Source: Spirosoma oryzae (GTDB lineage Bacteria > Bacteroidota > Bacteroidia > Cytophagales > Spirosomataceae). From it: 64,000 nt of DNA. The notes under the pieces were generated by a model. It ran no database searches, had not been told where the DNA came from, and saw only the letters and a list, made by a program, of their open reading frames with translations. Below are positions 16,411-26,481 of this stretch, piece by piece; position 1 is the stretch's first letter; the number at the start of each line of letters is the position of its first letter. Location of the stretch: NCBI RefSeq assembly GCF_003002825.1, contig NZ_PVTE01000009.1:164863-228862 (forward strand), read 5' to 3'. The translations under genes were made by a program, and so were the position numbers.

Positions 16411-19400
16411 ATGCCCTACCAGCCTCTTTGTCTGAATCCCCAGGACCCAACCGTCAAGCAGTTTATCAACCAGTACGGTATGCGGGAAACGTACCGGATC
16501 TACACCCAGCACCAGTACTGGTTGCCGGACTTCACGGCGTATCAGAACCGGACCCAGGCGGACGTCCTGCCTACTCAGGGAGCTATGGATTACCTGCAGT
16601 CGATGGTCAGTCTGGATCAGTTCAACACGGACAACCTGGCAAACATCGGAGTCGAACTGCCCCAGGGTACTGAAGCGGCTTTCTGGCGGGATACGTTTTA
16701 TTTCGGAGACAGTATCAGCCGGGGAGCCCTTTCGGAAGAAGCCTTTCACGCCGTCTTTCAACGAGTAATTCCAGGTACTGAACAACAGGACCTGCTGGAC
16801 ACGGGTAAACAGCTGCTACAAGCGGATCTGAAAGTACTGGGTCATACCAGTCTGAACGGCTACTACCAGACCATGCTCCAATCGGCTCCCCAGACCTACG
16901 AAAATCTCTCGAAGGAAGCGGGACTAAACCGGCTCTACGAGGAGAAACTGGCTACTGAGTTTGTCCGCTGGAACACCTACGGTAAACAGGCAGCCTGGGA
17001 AGCTGACTGGACGAAACGATTGGCTCCGTACCTTGGAGCTAAATCGGCCAGCCGGATCAGTGGTCTAATCAGCCGGCTGTTTACCCGGTTGAAAGCCGTT
17101 ATGGGGTTATACGACAAAAACCGGCTTAAAGCCGATCTGTTCTTTTCCCGTCTTCGCTCAGGTGTCTACCAGACGGCTAAGGTAACCGAAGCGGGAAACC
17201 TTAATACCGTCCCCACGACCCGGCTCATCCGACTGGGTAACGGACAGACCGTATCGGTTCGGGAATCCACCCAGCTGCTGCGAAATCTGGGAGCCCTGGT
17301 GCTCCAGTTAGGGGATCACGATTTATTCAGTTACCTATCCGAACCCGAACGAATCGAGAAAGCCCTGGAATTAATGAGCAGCCAGTATGGAAGGACACCT
17401 GGTGGAAAACAAGTGTCACTGGTTTTAAAACCTACCTATTTTGATAAGGTATCAAAGCAGAAAGAAGTCAACCCAGAGTACCAGTTGATCAAAGCGGATC
17501 TGGAAGCTTACCTGGGTGAGCTGCGGAGCGTATCGACCCTGCTGGATGAATCGGAAGAAGACGAGATTGGGGGCGGCATAAACGAGTTTGCCGGCTACGA
17601 CAAGGAAGCCAACGAGATCGGCGGGTTTGCCGGGCTGTCTACCTGGGTCAAGCAGTTCATTGCCCGGACGGGTATTCCCCGCCTGGATAGTAACGGCCTT
17701 CCCCAGGTTCATACGGTAGATACGGGCAATGGAGTCATCGAACTTCCGATCCTGGATGTAGTCGATCCCCAGCAGGTGTATACCGGTCTGGCCCGGAGTT
17801 TATCAAATACTACCGGGGTCAACGACCGATTGGAAAAACTGCTGGTCCTGACCCAGTTCGACGGTAACCCGGCTACCCGGGCCGTGACCGATCAGCTCCT
17901 TCGGGATATGGCCCCGGTTCGCTACCAGGCTACCCCGGCCCTGCAAGCCATCCAGGAACGCTTCACGCTGACGGATGGTATCCGAACACCCCAGCAGCTG
18001 GATCGGGCTTTACAAATAGCGGATGCCCGGTTGACGGCCAGGGATCGTTCCGCTATTACCCAGCAGGCCTTTACCCGTTTGCAGGAAACCAGTCCTCGGG
18101 TGTTACGAGAAGAACTGCTGGCGGCTATCCGGACGGATACGCTGGATAGTTATCTGTCTTCGGCCGGTAAAAACGTACTGATCCGAATTCTAAAAGGATT
18201 CGATCTCTGGAAACGGGACATGCTGAATATGCGGGTAGATCCATCCAACGGACTCTCGGTAATCAGTGAAGCCAACGTGGAACGGGCCAGCAAACAGCTC
18301 CTGGCCCGCTGGGAGAGTAACTGGAACCGACGGACTACTGAAACACCAGATCAGCTACCCACTGGACCGGATGTTGTCAACAGTCGAGTAACCTTGGAAA
18401 CAAAGGATTTTCCGCTGGTTCAGCTGGAAGCCCTAGCTTTACCCGAACAAACGGCTTACATCGAATCCGTATTTGATCGGGAAGTTGATAAACAGCTTCG
18501 CTTTTTAAACCGGTTCGGCATTCAGGTACCGTCGGCTTATCTATACTACCGGCTTCAATGGTTTGCCGAACAACGGTATCCTGCATTACCCGGCATTAAC
18601 CAGACTCGTTCAGCCCGGTTAAAGGATTTATACCCGATACCGGATAGTTTGTTGTTGACCCCGGATGATCTGGGTTTACTGGATAAATACGTCCAGAACC
18701 CAGCCGTGTCTCCCTACCAGGCAACCGGCTCCAAAGGACTCGAAGCCGGGATGCGGACACGGCTGCAGAAACTGGCCGAGGGAGCCGCCCGTTTCGACGA
18801 GTCGGCCGTGGACAGCTCCTACCAGAACGCAGAAGGCAAAACCATCTACAGCTACCAGCAGAAAACCTACAGCCTGGAATTTTTCAACTGGTTTGGGCAG
18901 ACCGGTTTGACTAAACTGGAAGACCTGTACCGGACCGGTAACCGGACCCGGCTCCGGGATGATCCGTCCGGTAATCCGGTTTACCTTCAGCTCGATAGCT
19001 GGGCTTTGCAGAAAAACCGGCTGCTCAAAGCCATCCTGACCGATCCGGCCGTACGGGCCCAGCAGGGTAAACTCACGGCCTTTACCGTGGACGGTACGAC
19101 CCAGACCCAGCTGGAAGGAACCCCGGACAACGCCCGTTCAAGACCCGATGCCCAGGCCGGGGAAGGGGTTACCTACGGAGGGATGTCCCCCCGGGAGTTC
19201 GACCAGTTCAACCTCAACAGCCTGGTGTCTCGTTCGACCACGGTGGGCAGTCTGACCATCAGCCCGGTGTTCCTGGGCAACCGGGAAACCAGTAAGACGG
19301 GGGAGTACATGAATCTTCCGTTACTTACGGGTCTTATCGAAAACGATCAGCTGACCGATAAGGGAGCCAATCTGCTACTGGACGAGATCCAGAAAGAATA

Positions 19401-22400
19401 CGAACGAATTCAGCAAACCTACAAAGAAATAAACCCGGACGAGAACGGGAAGCCTAGGTATTCAGCTGAACTTGAAAAGGCCCAGAACTACCACACCGGG
19501 AAATCCCTGAAACCCGTGGTGGTCAAGGATCCGACCCGCTTATCGGTGACGGTTCACGTACCGAGCGCCGGTAAAGATTTTCGGGGGCTGCAGTTCACCG
19601 ACGGACTCCGGGGCTTACTCCCCGGTAACTGGCAAACACTACCCCAGCCGGGTGATACCGAAGCCGGTAACCTGATACTATCGGCCCTGGCTGGTTATGA
19701 CTTTCCCCGCCAGAAACTACTGGCTCCGATCAAGCAGCAGATCCGGGCTAACCTGGACGAGCACCTGGACCGTTTTGCCCAGGAAGGACTCTGGAAAGCC
19801 GATCTTTCAGGTCCCACGACCCTGCTGAATCTCCGGCTGAGCAAAGCCCGGGTGGAAAACAAGCTGGTATCGGACCTGCTGAATAACATCGCCATGGGGC
19901 AGCTGGCCTACGGGGATGCGGCTCTGCTCTACAAAAACGACGGGGTAGACGTCTTCAAACGACTCAAGGGGCTCAACGCGGCTATCATTAACTTTAAAAT
20001 ACCCTTCAGCTCCCCGGCCCAGGGAATTGATGAACCGGCTACGTATCTGAAAGCTTTGACCATCGGAGAACCGACGGCTGTCAGTGACGTCTCCGGGGGC
20101 TCGATCGATCTGGCCGATGCTCAGGGCTACCAGAGTGTTCAGGCCCGTCGAAAACACCTCTACGGAGCGGGCCGGCTGGACAGTCTGCAGGTCGAAGTGC
20201 TCGACGCCATACAGGAAGGCAAACCTGTCCGGGGCAAACTGCTGGCCCGGTTGCGGGAATCAGGGATTATGTACAACTCGGAGAAGACCGTGGGAGCCGA
20301 CGGGCAGCAGTACAAAAAGCTCTCGGAGACGATTCTCTCCAAAGAACTTACGGCCGATCCCTACCCGATCACCAAAGAACAGTTTGATCAGTGGGCCAGT
20401 CTGGACAGCTACAACCGGACCCGGCTGAATCCCGGATCTCCCGAAGTAAGCTCCTATATCGACGACAAATCTGGTCAGCGGGTCTACCGGCAGTGGGTCC
20501 CCAAGCCCGGCCGCCGGAGTCTGAACGAGCTTCGGTTGAAAATGGACGGCTTTGAGCGGGTCGGGGACAACTGGCAGTTTCGGGGTTATGAACACCGTAT
20601 CGATCTGGTAACACCCCTCTCGGCCAGTAAAACCCTGAACGTGAATGTTCACGAAACGAGAACTGACGCTGGTCAGCCCGACTGGGGGCAGGTCGATGAC
20701 CGGAGCATTCACCAGCTGGATTTCAGCTTTTACGGGCTGCAGACGGAAAACCCTTCGGGTAAAACCAAGATTGTCGATCCGACCCAGATGCTGGAGATCA
20801 TTGCCAACGAGTTGGGAGACGATGCTAGGGTCTGGTTCGAACAGGAATTTATCGGCAAGAACCAGATCGAAACCCTCTGGCAAAGCTACCTTCAGCAGCG
20901 GGATTCGACCAACTACCAGCTGGCAGAGAAAGTCTTCCAGGACGAATCGGGTAATCTGACGCTCCACCGGTTCCGTCAGCAGGCCTTCGAAGCGGTTATT
21001 CGCTCGGGTAAAGACAAACAGACAGTTGATCTGTTCGATCCCCAGCATAACCTGAATCTGAACCTGCCCCTGACCAGGGATCAGTTCATCAGCCAGTTCT
21101 TTTCCCATTTCTCCAAAGGAGTACTATCCCACAAACGGGCGGGGGATTCACTGGCCCACGTGTCTTCGTTTGGTCACCAGGTCATTAAAAAGCTCCGCCG
21201 GGTCAAGCTCGACGACGGTTCGACCAATATCACCTGGGACGTTATCCGGGACGGCTCCCGGGAATACCAGCTGGCCCTTGGGCAGGGTCTCTCGGGTAGT
21301 TTGGCCCCATTCCGCTACAAGCACGAGTTCGACGGTAAAAGGCGGATCGAGCCAACTGGTTACACCGATTCAAAAGGGAATACCAACTCCAGCTGGTTTA
21401 GTCAGGCTACTACGCTACTGGGTGATCAGGACTCGGTCTACGTACTGGACAGTCTTCGGCACCTTAAACCCCGGCTGGAAGAAACCGCTCCCGGCTCCAA
21501 TGTGTACCGGCAGACGGGGTATTTCTCCGAAGCCCTGATGCCGGTACACGACGATCAGATTCGGGAGCTGACGCCGGACCTGCGGTATAGCTTTGGGGTC
21601 CGGATTCCTTCCCAGGACAAGCACTCGGCCATGAATGTGGAGTGGGTGGATACGCTGCCGGTTTTCATGGGTTCCAGTGTGATTCTGCCCAAGGAAGTCG
21701 TCGAGCTGTCGGGTTCCGATTTTGACATCGACAAACTCTATTTGACCCGCTTTGATGGATACTGGAAGAAAGATCGGAACAACCGGAATCAGTTCGTAGC
21801 TTACGGATCGGAGCAAACCGACGAAGCCCGGTGGGAAAGTTACGTCCATTACCTGCTGGATCATTACCCGGCCATCAAACGGGAGCTTCGTCAGAAACTC
21901 CAGGATCCGACTTATCAGGATTTAGCTGTAGTAGTCCGGGCTCTGCAGGCCGATCAATCGGAACAGTTACTGGATGACGAACAGTTGTCGGACTGGACGG
22001 CCGCCAGTCTCCAGCTATACTTTGCCGGCGATCTAGCTGGTTTGAAAGCCGGGCTGGACAGCCAGTACCAGCAGGCCCTGTCAGAAGTCCTCTCTCAGTT
22101 CGGCCTGCCGGCCAGTCAGAACACCTATACCAGTCTGCCCAGGGCGGAACAGGAAGCCCTGCACGTGGGGATCATCCAGAACCGGATGCTCTCGCTCCAA
22201 CAGGGACTCCTGGCCAACGATACGACCATCAATGACAGTAATCCGACGGGTGGTCAGTACAACCAGCCGGCGGCTCTGGATAAACTGAACGAGCTGAAGG
22301 GAGAAACCCAGGACGGCACCCGGCTGTTTGGTGAATCGGTGGCTCCGATTTCGACCCACTGGCAGCTGACCCACAGCAGGGTTCATCAGAAAAACGGAGT

Positions 22401-25400
22401 GGGTAAAGCCCTGATCGGTATCGGGGTGAATACCAACTTGTTTCTAATCAATGCCGTCCGGCTGGGCTTTCAAGTCCATCCCGACTACCTGCCTAAACTG
22501 GACGACAACCGTTCCCATGACGGGATCTACCGGGCCCAGACGGTGGGGAAAAACGGCGAGGCAGTTCGGAGCTTTGATATCAACTCGACGATCATTACGG
22601 CCGATACCGACGAAGCCAAGGAAGCCCTGAACGCCTACTACCAGCTCAACAGCGATACCCAGGCTGTGGTACTCCACCTGACGGGGATTGGCTACAGTCT
22701 GCTCGACGGACTGACACTGGTCAACCAGCCGGTGATTCAACGCTACGTGGCCCTGACCGAACAGGCCCGCCGGGTCAAACGAGGTATTGGGGTTATCAGC
22801 AAGGAAGAAGAAGGACTTCGGTTTGCCAGCAAGGATAAACTGGTCCGGCAGGCGCTGGGCTTATCGGATACCGACAAACTGGACCTATCCGGAAGCTACA
22901 CCGTCGAAGCCCTGCGGAACCAGTTGGCTGGTTACCGCAAAACCGGAACGTATCAACGGTCCTCAATTGATGGACAACTGCTGACCGATTTTCAGAACCT
23001 GGTCGAATTGAACGAGTACGCCAGTAACTTCGTCCGGTTCATCAAGCTCAAAAAAGGGTTTGGTCGGGAGCTGCCCGCCTTCGATCAGCTGGTCAAAGCC
23101 GGTGAACGACTGGGGTTTGGAGCCGTAGAACCCGAAGCCGCTCCGATCGATATCAAAGCCAAGCTGGAAGCCAAACCCAGACTGGCCGCCCAGTATTTGA
23201 ACCTGATCAACCAGATCGTCCCCCGCTCCCAGGCCCTGCAACAGCAGGTGATTCTCCGCCGGCACCCCCTGTTTACCGGACTCCAGCAACAGGTCAGTAA
23301 TCAGCTAAACATGGTCTCGGCGGCCGATCAGGAGATTCTGGCCCGGGCGGTGGAAACCTTTTTGTTAACCAAACTCTACCAGCAGCAGGGCTTCCAGCTG
23401 GATCCGGCCAGTGTATACCAGGACGGCGGGGACGAACGAATCACCCGGCAACTTCAGGCCTTTCAGCGGGATTACGCGTTTGTCCGAAAAGATGAGAACG
23501 GACTGATCCTGGAAAAAAGTATCTTTGCCGATAACCCGATCTTCGAGCTGCTTCAGCCGGTAACGGGTACTGATGGAACCAGTACCCTCCGACTCGGCGG
23601 AGCTCTCAAGCTCAGTCCATCCCAGCAGGAGAATCTGCTGGATGCGTTCCAGGATCTCTACACCCGGCCGAACCAGCCAGTGATCGACGGACAAACGGTT
23701 GGACAACTGATGGCTACCCGGCTGGTGAATTACCACCTGGTCAAGGAAGGGTTTCAGTTTACGGTCAACAGCATCAGCCGGCTGTTTCCCCCGGCCGTCT
23801 TTGCCCAGCTCAGCCAGCAACTCGATCAAATCCAGGCTAATCCGGACGTATCCGGAAATACGGTAAATCAGTGGTCCGCTGACCTACTGACCAGTCTGGG
23901 TCGGGACGTGAACTACCAGACGTATGTTAAGCCCTTACGCAGACCAACTGGTAAAAACTCATTAGCCAGTCTGGTTAAACAATCCGGATTCTGGCAGTAC
24001 CAGACGGCCGACGAGCAAGTGAGTAAACAAGCCCTGACTACCGACCTGGTACTAGATAGCACCCGGATTCCCGCTGATAAATCCCAGGAGCTGTATCCCA
24101 GTATGGGTCTGGGGTATTCACCCAAAACCGGATCGGTTGATTTCCCCCGCTTTATTCGGGTTGAAGAATGGATGAACGGGGGTACGGGTGAGTACGGCGA
24201 GGAACTACCCAGCTACAAACAGGCTAAAACCTACGAGCTGGTGAGTGTTATCGGTACCGATGGAAAGGTGATTCCCCTGTCACAAATCGAAGCCAGTCCG
24301 GAAGTATCCGGAAGTAAAGCCCGCTACGTCGAAGTCATTCCATCGGGAGCCAAAGGAATCTCGGGGGCTACCGGCTTACCGGCCCACTACAGCCCGGCAG
24401 CCAAGACCAAACGGGATGCCTTGAGTAGTCAGGTTAAGCCCGGTTCGGCTACGGCTAACTACTATGGATTAGCGGGGAATCCAATGCTACCTGCTCTAGT
24501 AACGGGTGTAAGTCAGTCACCGATAACTATTGTCGAAAAACCTGTCGTTACCAACAAAGAATTGGTCATTTCTGTTTTACCGGAAACGACCGAAAAGGGT
24601 AAGCGGGCAGAAACCACTACGAAGTTTGGGGTTGAGAAGCCGCTGAGCTACGAGCAGCTGGGAACCGAGCAGAAGCAGTTTGTGGATAAGCTCCAGTCAT
24701 TTGTGCTGACTGATTCGTTTAATCCCCGGGATGCCGAGTCGGTACTGGTACTGGAAGGGTCGGCGGGTACTGGTAAAACAACGTCGGTAAAAGTAGCCCT
24801 GCAGCAGCTACTGGAATCCGGCCGAGTTTACCCTGAACAGATTATGCTGTCAGCTCCTACGCACACGGCTCTGAAGACCTTGTTCCGGTCCGTTCGGGGA
24901 GTAAGGCATCGAAACCGAAATCCGATGAATACGGCCCGTTTTTACAAAAACAACGTAAAAACAGTTCAATCCCTGCTGGGAGCCGTTCGTCGGGTCAATC
25001 AGAACGGGGAACTTCAGTTTTCTATCAGCAAGACCACCAAGGAAAAACTGCTGGATATCCGGTTGCTGATTATCGACGAAGCGTCCATGATTTCCAATGT
25101 TCGGGAAAAGGGAGCAACGGTTAGTATGTTGGAAGGGCTTCAGGGTTTACAGGACGAACTACCGAACCTGAAAATTCTGTACATCGGGGATCCGAACCAG
25201 ATACCTCCGGTGAATGGAAAAGAAAGTGTTGTTTTTAGTCTGTACCGGAATAACCTTCATCGGCTGACGCAGGTATTCAGGCAGTCGATGCAGAATCCGG
25301 TCATTCGAACGCTGACCCGGATCCGGGAGAAGATTGATCAACCGACGGATCCGCTGGATTACAAATCAGCCATCCATAACGGGGAAGGGATTGTATATAC

Positions 25401-26481
25401 CGGGTCTTCCGCTGCCTTTATGGAACAGGTACGGGATCAGTTTACCTCGGACGGTTACGCAGCCAACAAAGATTTTACCAAGGTTATTTCCTACACCAAC
25501 CAGGCCGTACAGCGGTTTAACCAGCTAGTCCGTCGGTACCGGTTCGGAGACCTGCCGAAATTTCTGGAAATTGGGGATGTCGTGATGGGCTACGCCAATA
25601 CCGATATTATCAACGGACAGGAGTATGAGGTCCGCTCTATCACTGAGAATCATCCGATCCAGCTGGACGAACTACTCAACAGCAGTACGGCTACGGGTCA
25701 ACGGCAGCTCCAGTTACTAACCGATGAATTTCCCCGGCAGGTTCAGCAGCTACGGGCTAATCCGCCCATTGGCTACAAGGTAGAACTCGAAGAAGTTAAC
25801 TCGATCAAGGCTGAATTCGACGAATCACCCCGGCAGACTAGTTATCTGCTGGACGTCAAGAACGAGTCCGATATCGATTACATCCGGGAGCATCTGAATC
25901 TGGTAGGAGCCGTACGAACAAAGATCAACGCTACCTGGTCGGAGTACAACCGAACCAAAAACCGGAGTTTATTCGGCCTGATTCAGGAGCTGGAAGGCGT
26001 TCGACAAAGTCTGGAAATGATTAACTTTAACCAGCCAATCATTCAGTACCAGAACCAGTTCTACCCCCAGAAGCAGCTGGTGTTGATTCTCCAGACTGCT
26101 GGACAAAGCCCGGACCAGATTGAACAGATTCTTAGCCGGGGTAATATCGTGGACAAGACCTACGATTATGGCTATGCGATTACAGCCCATAAAGCTCAGG
26201 GAAAAACCTACGTCAACACGCTGATTAACCTGGAAGACATTGACGGTAATAACGACCGGAGACGGCTAGCCAATCCCAAAGAAGTAAACCGGATTCGGTA
26301 CGTAGCCTTGTCCCGGGCTACTGGCATCGATTACGTACTGACCCCCAAAGCTGAATCCGTTTCCCAGCCCATTACCGTTAAACCTTCCCTATTTGACATC
26401 GGTACCCCGGGAGAATCCCTGGATGAGCAGACCGATACTGATTTACGGCTCGACCAACCCTGCGCCAAACCCACCGCCTGA
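16411..26481 (+). CDS. Giant virion RNA polymerase of the crAss-like type with C-terminal SF1 helicase
   Basis: The protein has 3356 residues from ATG 16411 (a TTG three codons earlier is less likely). Residues about 100-270 resemble the start of phage polyvalent proteins, with EEAFH at 109-113 where a zincin would read HExxH. Around 1735-1785 is the RNA polymerase double-psi beta-barrel: a RIPSQDKHSAMN segment, then GSDFDIDKLYL with Asp1770, Asp1772 and Asp1774, the DFDID metal loop of phi14:2-like virion polymerases. Residues about 2730-3310 are an SF1B helicase: Walker A GSAGTGKT (Lys2789), DEAS at 2889-2892, GDPNQ at 2926-2930, AHKAQGKT from 3259, YVALSRA near 3297-3303. A SLFDIGTPGE motif ends the chain (3326-3335). 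Expected role: packaged polymerase transcribing early genes after injection. Its stop overlaps the next start (TGATG). Confidence 0.85.
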   Translation: MPYQPLCLNPQDPTVKQFINQYGMRETYRIYTQHQYWLPDFTAYQNRTQADVLPTQGAMDYLQSMVSLDQFNTDNLANIGVELPQGTEAAFWRDTFYFGDSISRGALSEEAFHAVFQRVIPGTEQQDLLDTGKQLLQADLKVLGHTSLNGYYQTMLQSAPQTYENLSKEAGLNRLYEEKLATEFVRWNTYGKQAAWEADWTKRLAPYLGAKSASRISGLISRLFTRLKAVMGLYDKNRLKADLFFSRLRSGVYQTAKVTEAGNLNTVPTTRLIRLGNGQTVSVRESTQLLRNLGALVLQLGDHDLFSYLSEPERIEKALELMSSQYGRTPGGKQVSLVLKPTYFDKVSKQKEVNPEYQLIKADLEAYLGELRSVSTLLDESEEDEIGGGINEFAGYDKEANEIGGFAGLSTWVKQFIARTGIPRLDSNGLPQVHTVDTGNGVIELPILDVVDPQQVYTGLARSLSNTTGVNDRLEKLLVLTQFDGNPATRAVTDQLLRDMAPVRYQATPALQAIQERFTLTDGIRTPQQLDRALQIADARLTARDRSAITQQAFTRLQETSPRVLREELLAAIRTDTLDSYLSSAGKNVLIRILKGFDLWKRDMLNMRVDPSNGLSVISEANVERASKQLLARWESNWNRRTTETPDQLPTGPDVVNSRVTLETKDFPLVQLEALALPEQTAYIESVFDREVDKQLRFLNRFGIQVPSAYLYYRLQWFAEQRYPALPGINQTRSARLKDLYPIPDSLLLTPDDLGLLDKYVQNPAVSPYQATGSKGLEAGMRTRLQKLAEGAARFDESAVDSSYQNAEGKTIYSYQQKTYSLEFFNWFGQTGLTKLEDLYRTGNRTRLRDDPSGNPVYLQLDSWALQKNRLLKAILTDPAVRAQQGKLTAFTVDGTTQTQLEGTPDNARSRPDAQAGEGVTYGGMSPREFDQFNLNSLVSRSTTVGSLTISPVFLGNRETSKTGEYMNLPLLTGLIENDQLTDKGANLLLDEIQKEYERIQQTYKEINPDENGKPRYSAELEKAQNYHTGKSLKPVVVKDPTRLSVTVHVPSAGKDFRGLQFTDGLRGLLPGNWQTLPQPGDTEAGNLILSALAGYDFPRQKLLAPIKQQIRANLDEHLDRFAQEGLWKADLSGPTTLLNLRLSKARVENKLVSDLLNNIAMGQLAYGDAALLYKNDGVDVFKRLKGLNAAIINFKIPFSSPAQGIDEPATYLKALTIGEPTAVSDVSGGSIDLADAQGYQSVQARRKHLYGAGRLDSLQVEVLDAIQEGKPVRGKLLARLRESGIMYNSEKTVGADGQQYKKLSETILSKELTADPYPITKEQFDQWASLDSYNRTRLNPGSPEVSSYIDDKSGQRVYRQWVPKPGRRSLNELRLKMDGFERVGDNWQFRGYEHRIDLVTPLSASKTLNVNVHETRTDAGQPDWGQVDDRSIHQLDFSFYGLQTENPSGKTKIVDPTQMLEIIANELGDDARVWFEQEFIGKNQIETLWQSYLQQRDSTNYQLAEKVFQDESGNLTLHRFRQQAFEAVIRSGKDKQTVDLFDPQHNLNLNLPLTRDQFISQFFSHFSKGVLSHKRAGDSLAHVSSFGHQVIKKLRRVKLDDGSTNITWDVIRDGSREYQLALGQGLSGSLAPFRYKHEFDGKRRIEPTGYTDSKGNTNSSWFSQATTLLGDQDSVYVLDSLRHLKPRLEETAPGSNVYRQTGYFSEALMPVHDDQIRELTPDLRYSFGVRIPSQDKHSAMNVEWVDTLPVFMGSSVILPKEVVELSGSDFDIDKLYLTRFDGYWKKDRNNRNQFVAYGSEQTDEARWESYVHYLLDHYPAIKRELRQKLQDPTYQDLAVVVRALQADQSEQLLDDEQLSDWTAASLQLYFAGDLAGLKAGLDSQYQQALSEVLSQFGLPASQNTYTSLPRAEQEALHVGIIQNRMLSLQQGLLANDTTINDSNPTGGQYNQPAALDKLNELKGETQDGTRLFGESVAPISTHWQLTHSRVHQKNGVGKALIGIGVNTNLFLINAVRLGFQVHPDYLPKLDDNRSHDGIYRAQTVGKNGEAVRSFDINSTIITADTDEAKEALNAYYQLNSDTQAVVLHLTGIGYSLLDGLTLVNQPVIQRYVALTEQARRVKRGIGVISKEEEGLRFASKDKLVRQALGLSDTDKLDLSGSYTVEALRNQLAGYRKTGTYQRSSIDGQLLTDFQNLVELNEYASNFVRFIKLKKGFGRELPAFDQLVKAGERLGFGAVEPEAAPIDIKAKLEAKPRLAAQYLNLINQIVPRSQALQQQVILRRHPLFTGLQQQVSNQLNMVSAADQEILARAVETFLLTKLYQQQGFQLDPASVYQDGGDERITRQLQAFQRDYAFVRKDENGLILEKSIFADNPIFELLQPVTGTDGTSTLRLGGALKLSPSQQENLLDAFQDLYTRPNQPVIDGQTVGQLMATRLVNYHLVKEGFQFTVNSISRLFPPAVFAQLSQQLDQIQANPDVSGNTVNQWSADLLTSLGRDVNYQTYVKPLRRPTGKNSLASLVKQSGFWQYQTADEQVSKQALTTDLVLDSTRIPADKSQELYPSMGLGYSPKTGSVDFPRFIRVEEWMNGGTGEYGEELPSYKQAKTYELVSVIGTDGKVIPLSQIEASPEVSGSKARYVEVIPSGAKGISGATGLPAHYSPAAKTKRDALSSQVKPGSATANYYGLAGNPMLPALVTGVSQSPITIVEKPVVTNKELVISVLPETTEKGKRAETTTKFGVEKPLSYEQLGTEQKQFVDKLQSFVLTDSFNPRDAESVLVLEGSAGTGKTTSVKVALQQLLESGRVYPEQIMLSAPTHTALKTLFRSVRGVRHRNRNPMNTARFYKNNVKTVQSLLGAVRRVNQNGELQFSISKTTKEKLLDIRLLIIDEASMISNVREKGATVSMLEGLQGLQDELPNLKILYIGDPNQIPPVNGKESVVFSLYRNNLHRLTQVFRQSMQNPVIRTLTRIREKIDQPTDPLDYKSAIHNGEGIVYTGSSAAFMEQVRDQFTSDGYAANKDFTKVISYTNQAVQRFNQLVRRYRFGDLPKFLEIGDVVMGYANTDIINGQEYEVRSITENHPIQLDELLNSSTATGQRQLQLLTDEFPRQVQQLRANPPIGYKVELEEVNSIKAEFDESPRQTSYLLDVKNESDIDYIREHLNLVGAVRTKINATWSEYNRTKNRSLFGLIQELEGVRQSLEMINFNQPIIQYQNQFYPQKQLVLILQTAGQSPDQIEQILSRGNIVDKTYDYGYAITAHKAQGKTYVNTLINLEDIDGNNDRRRLANPKEVNRIRYVALSRATGIDYVLTPKAESVSQPITVKPSLFDIGTPGESLDEQTDTDLRLDQPCAKPTA

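Noticed and set aside
20260..21108. 282-codon minus-strand frame inside the vRNAP gene
   Set aside because: Antisense shadow of the polymerase giant, which has clear motifs on the plus strand.
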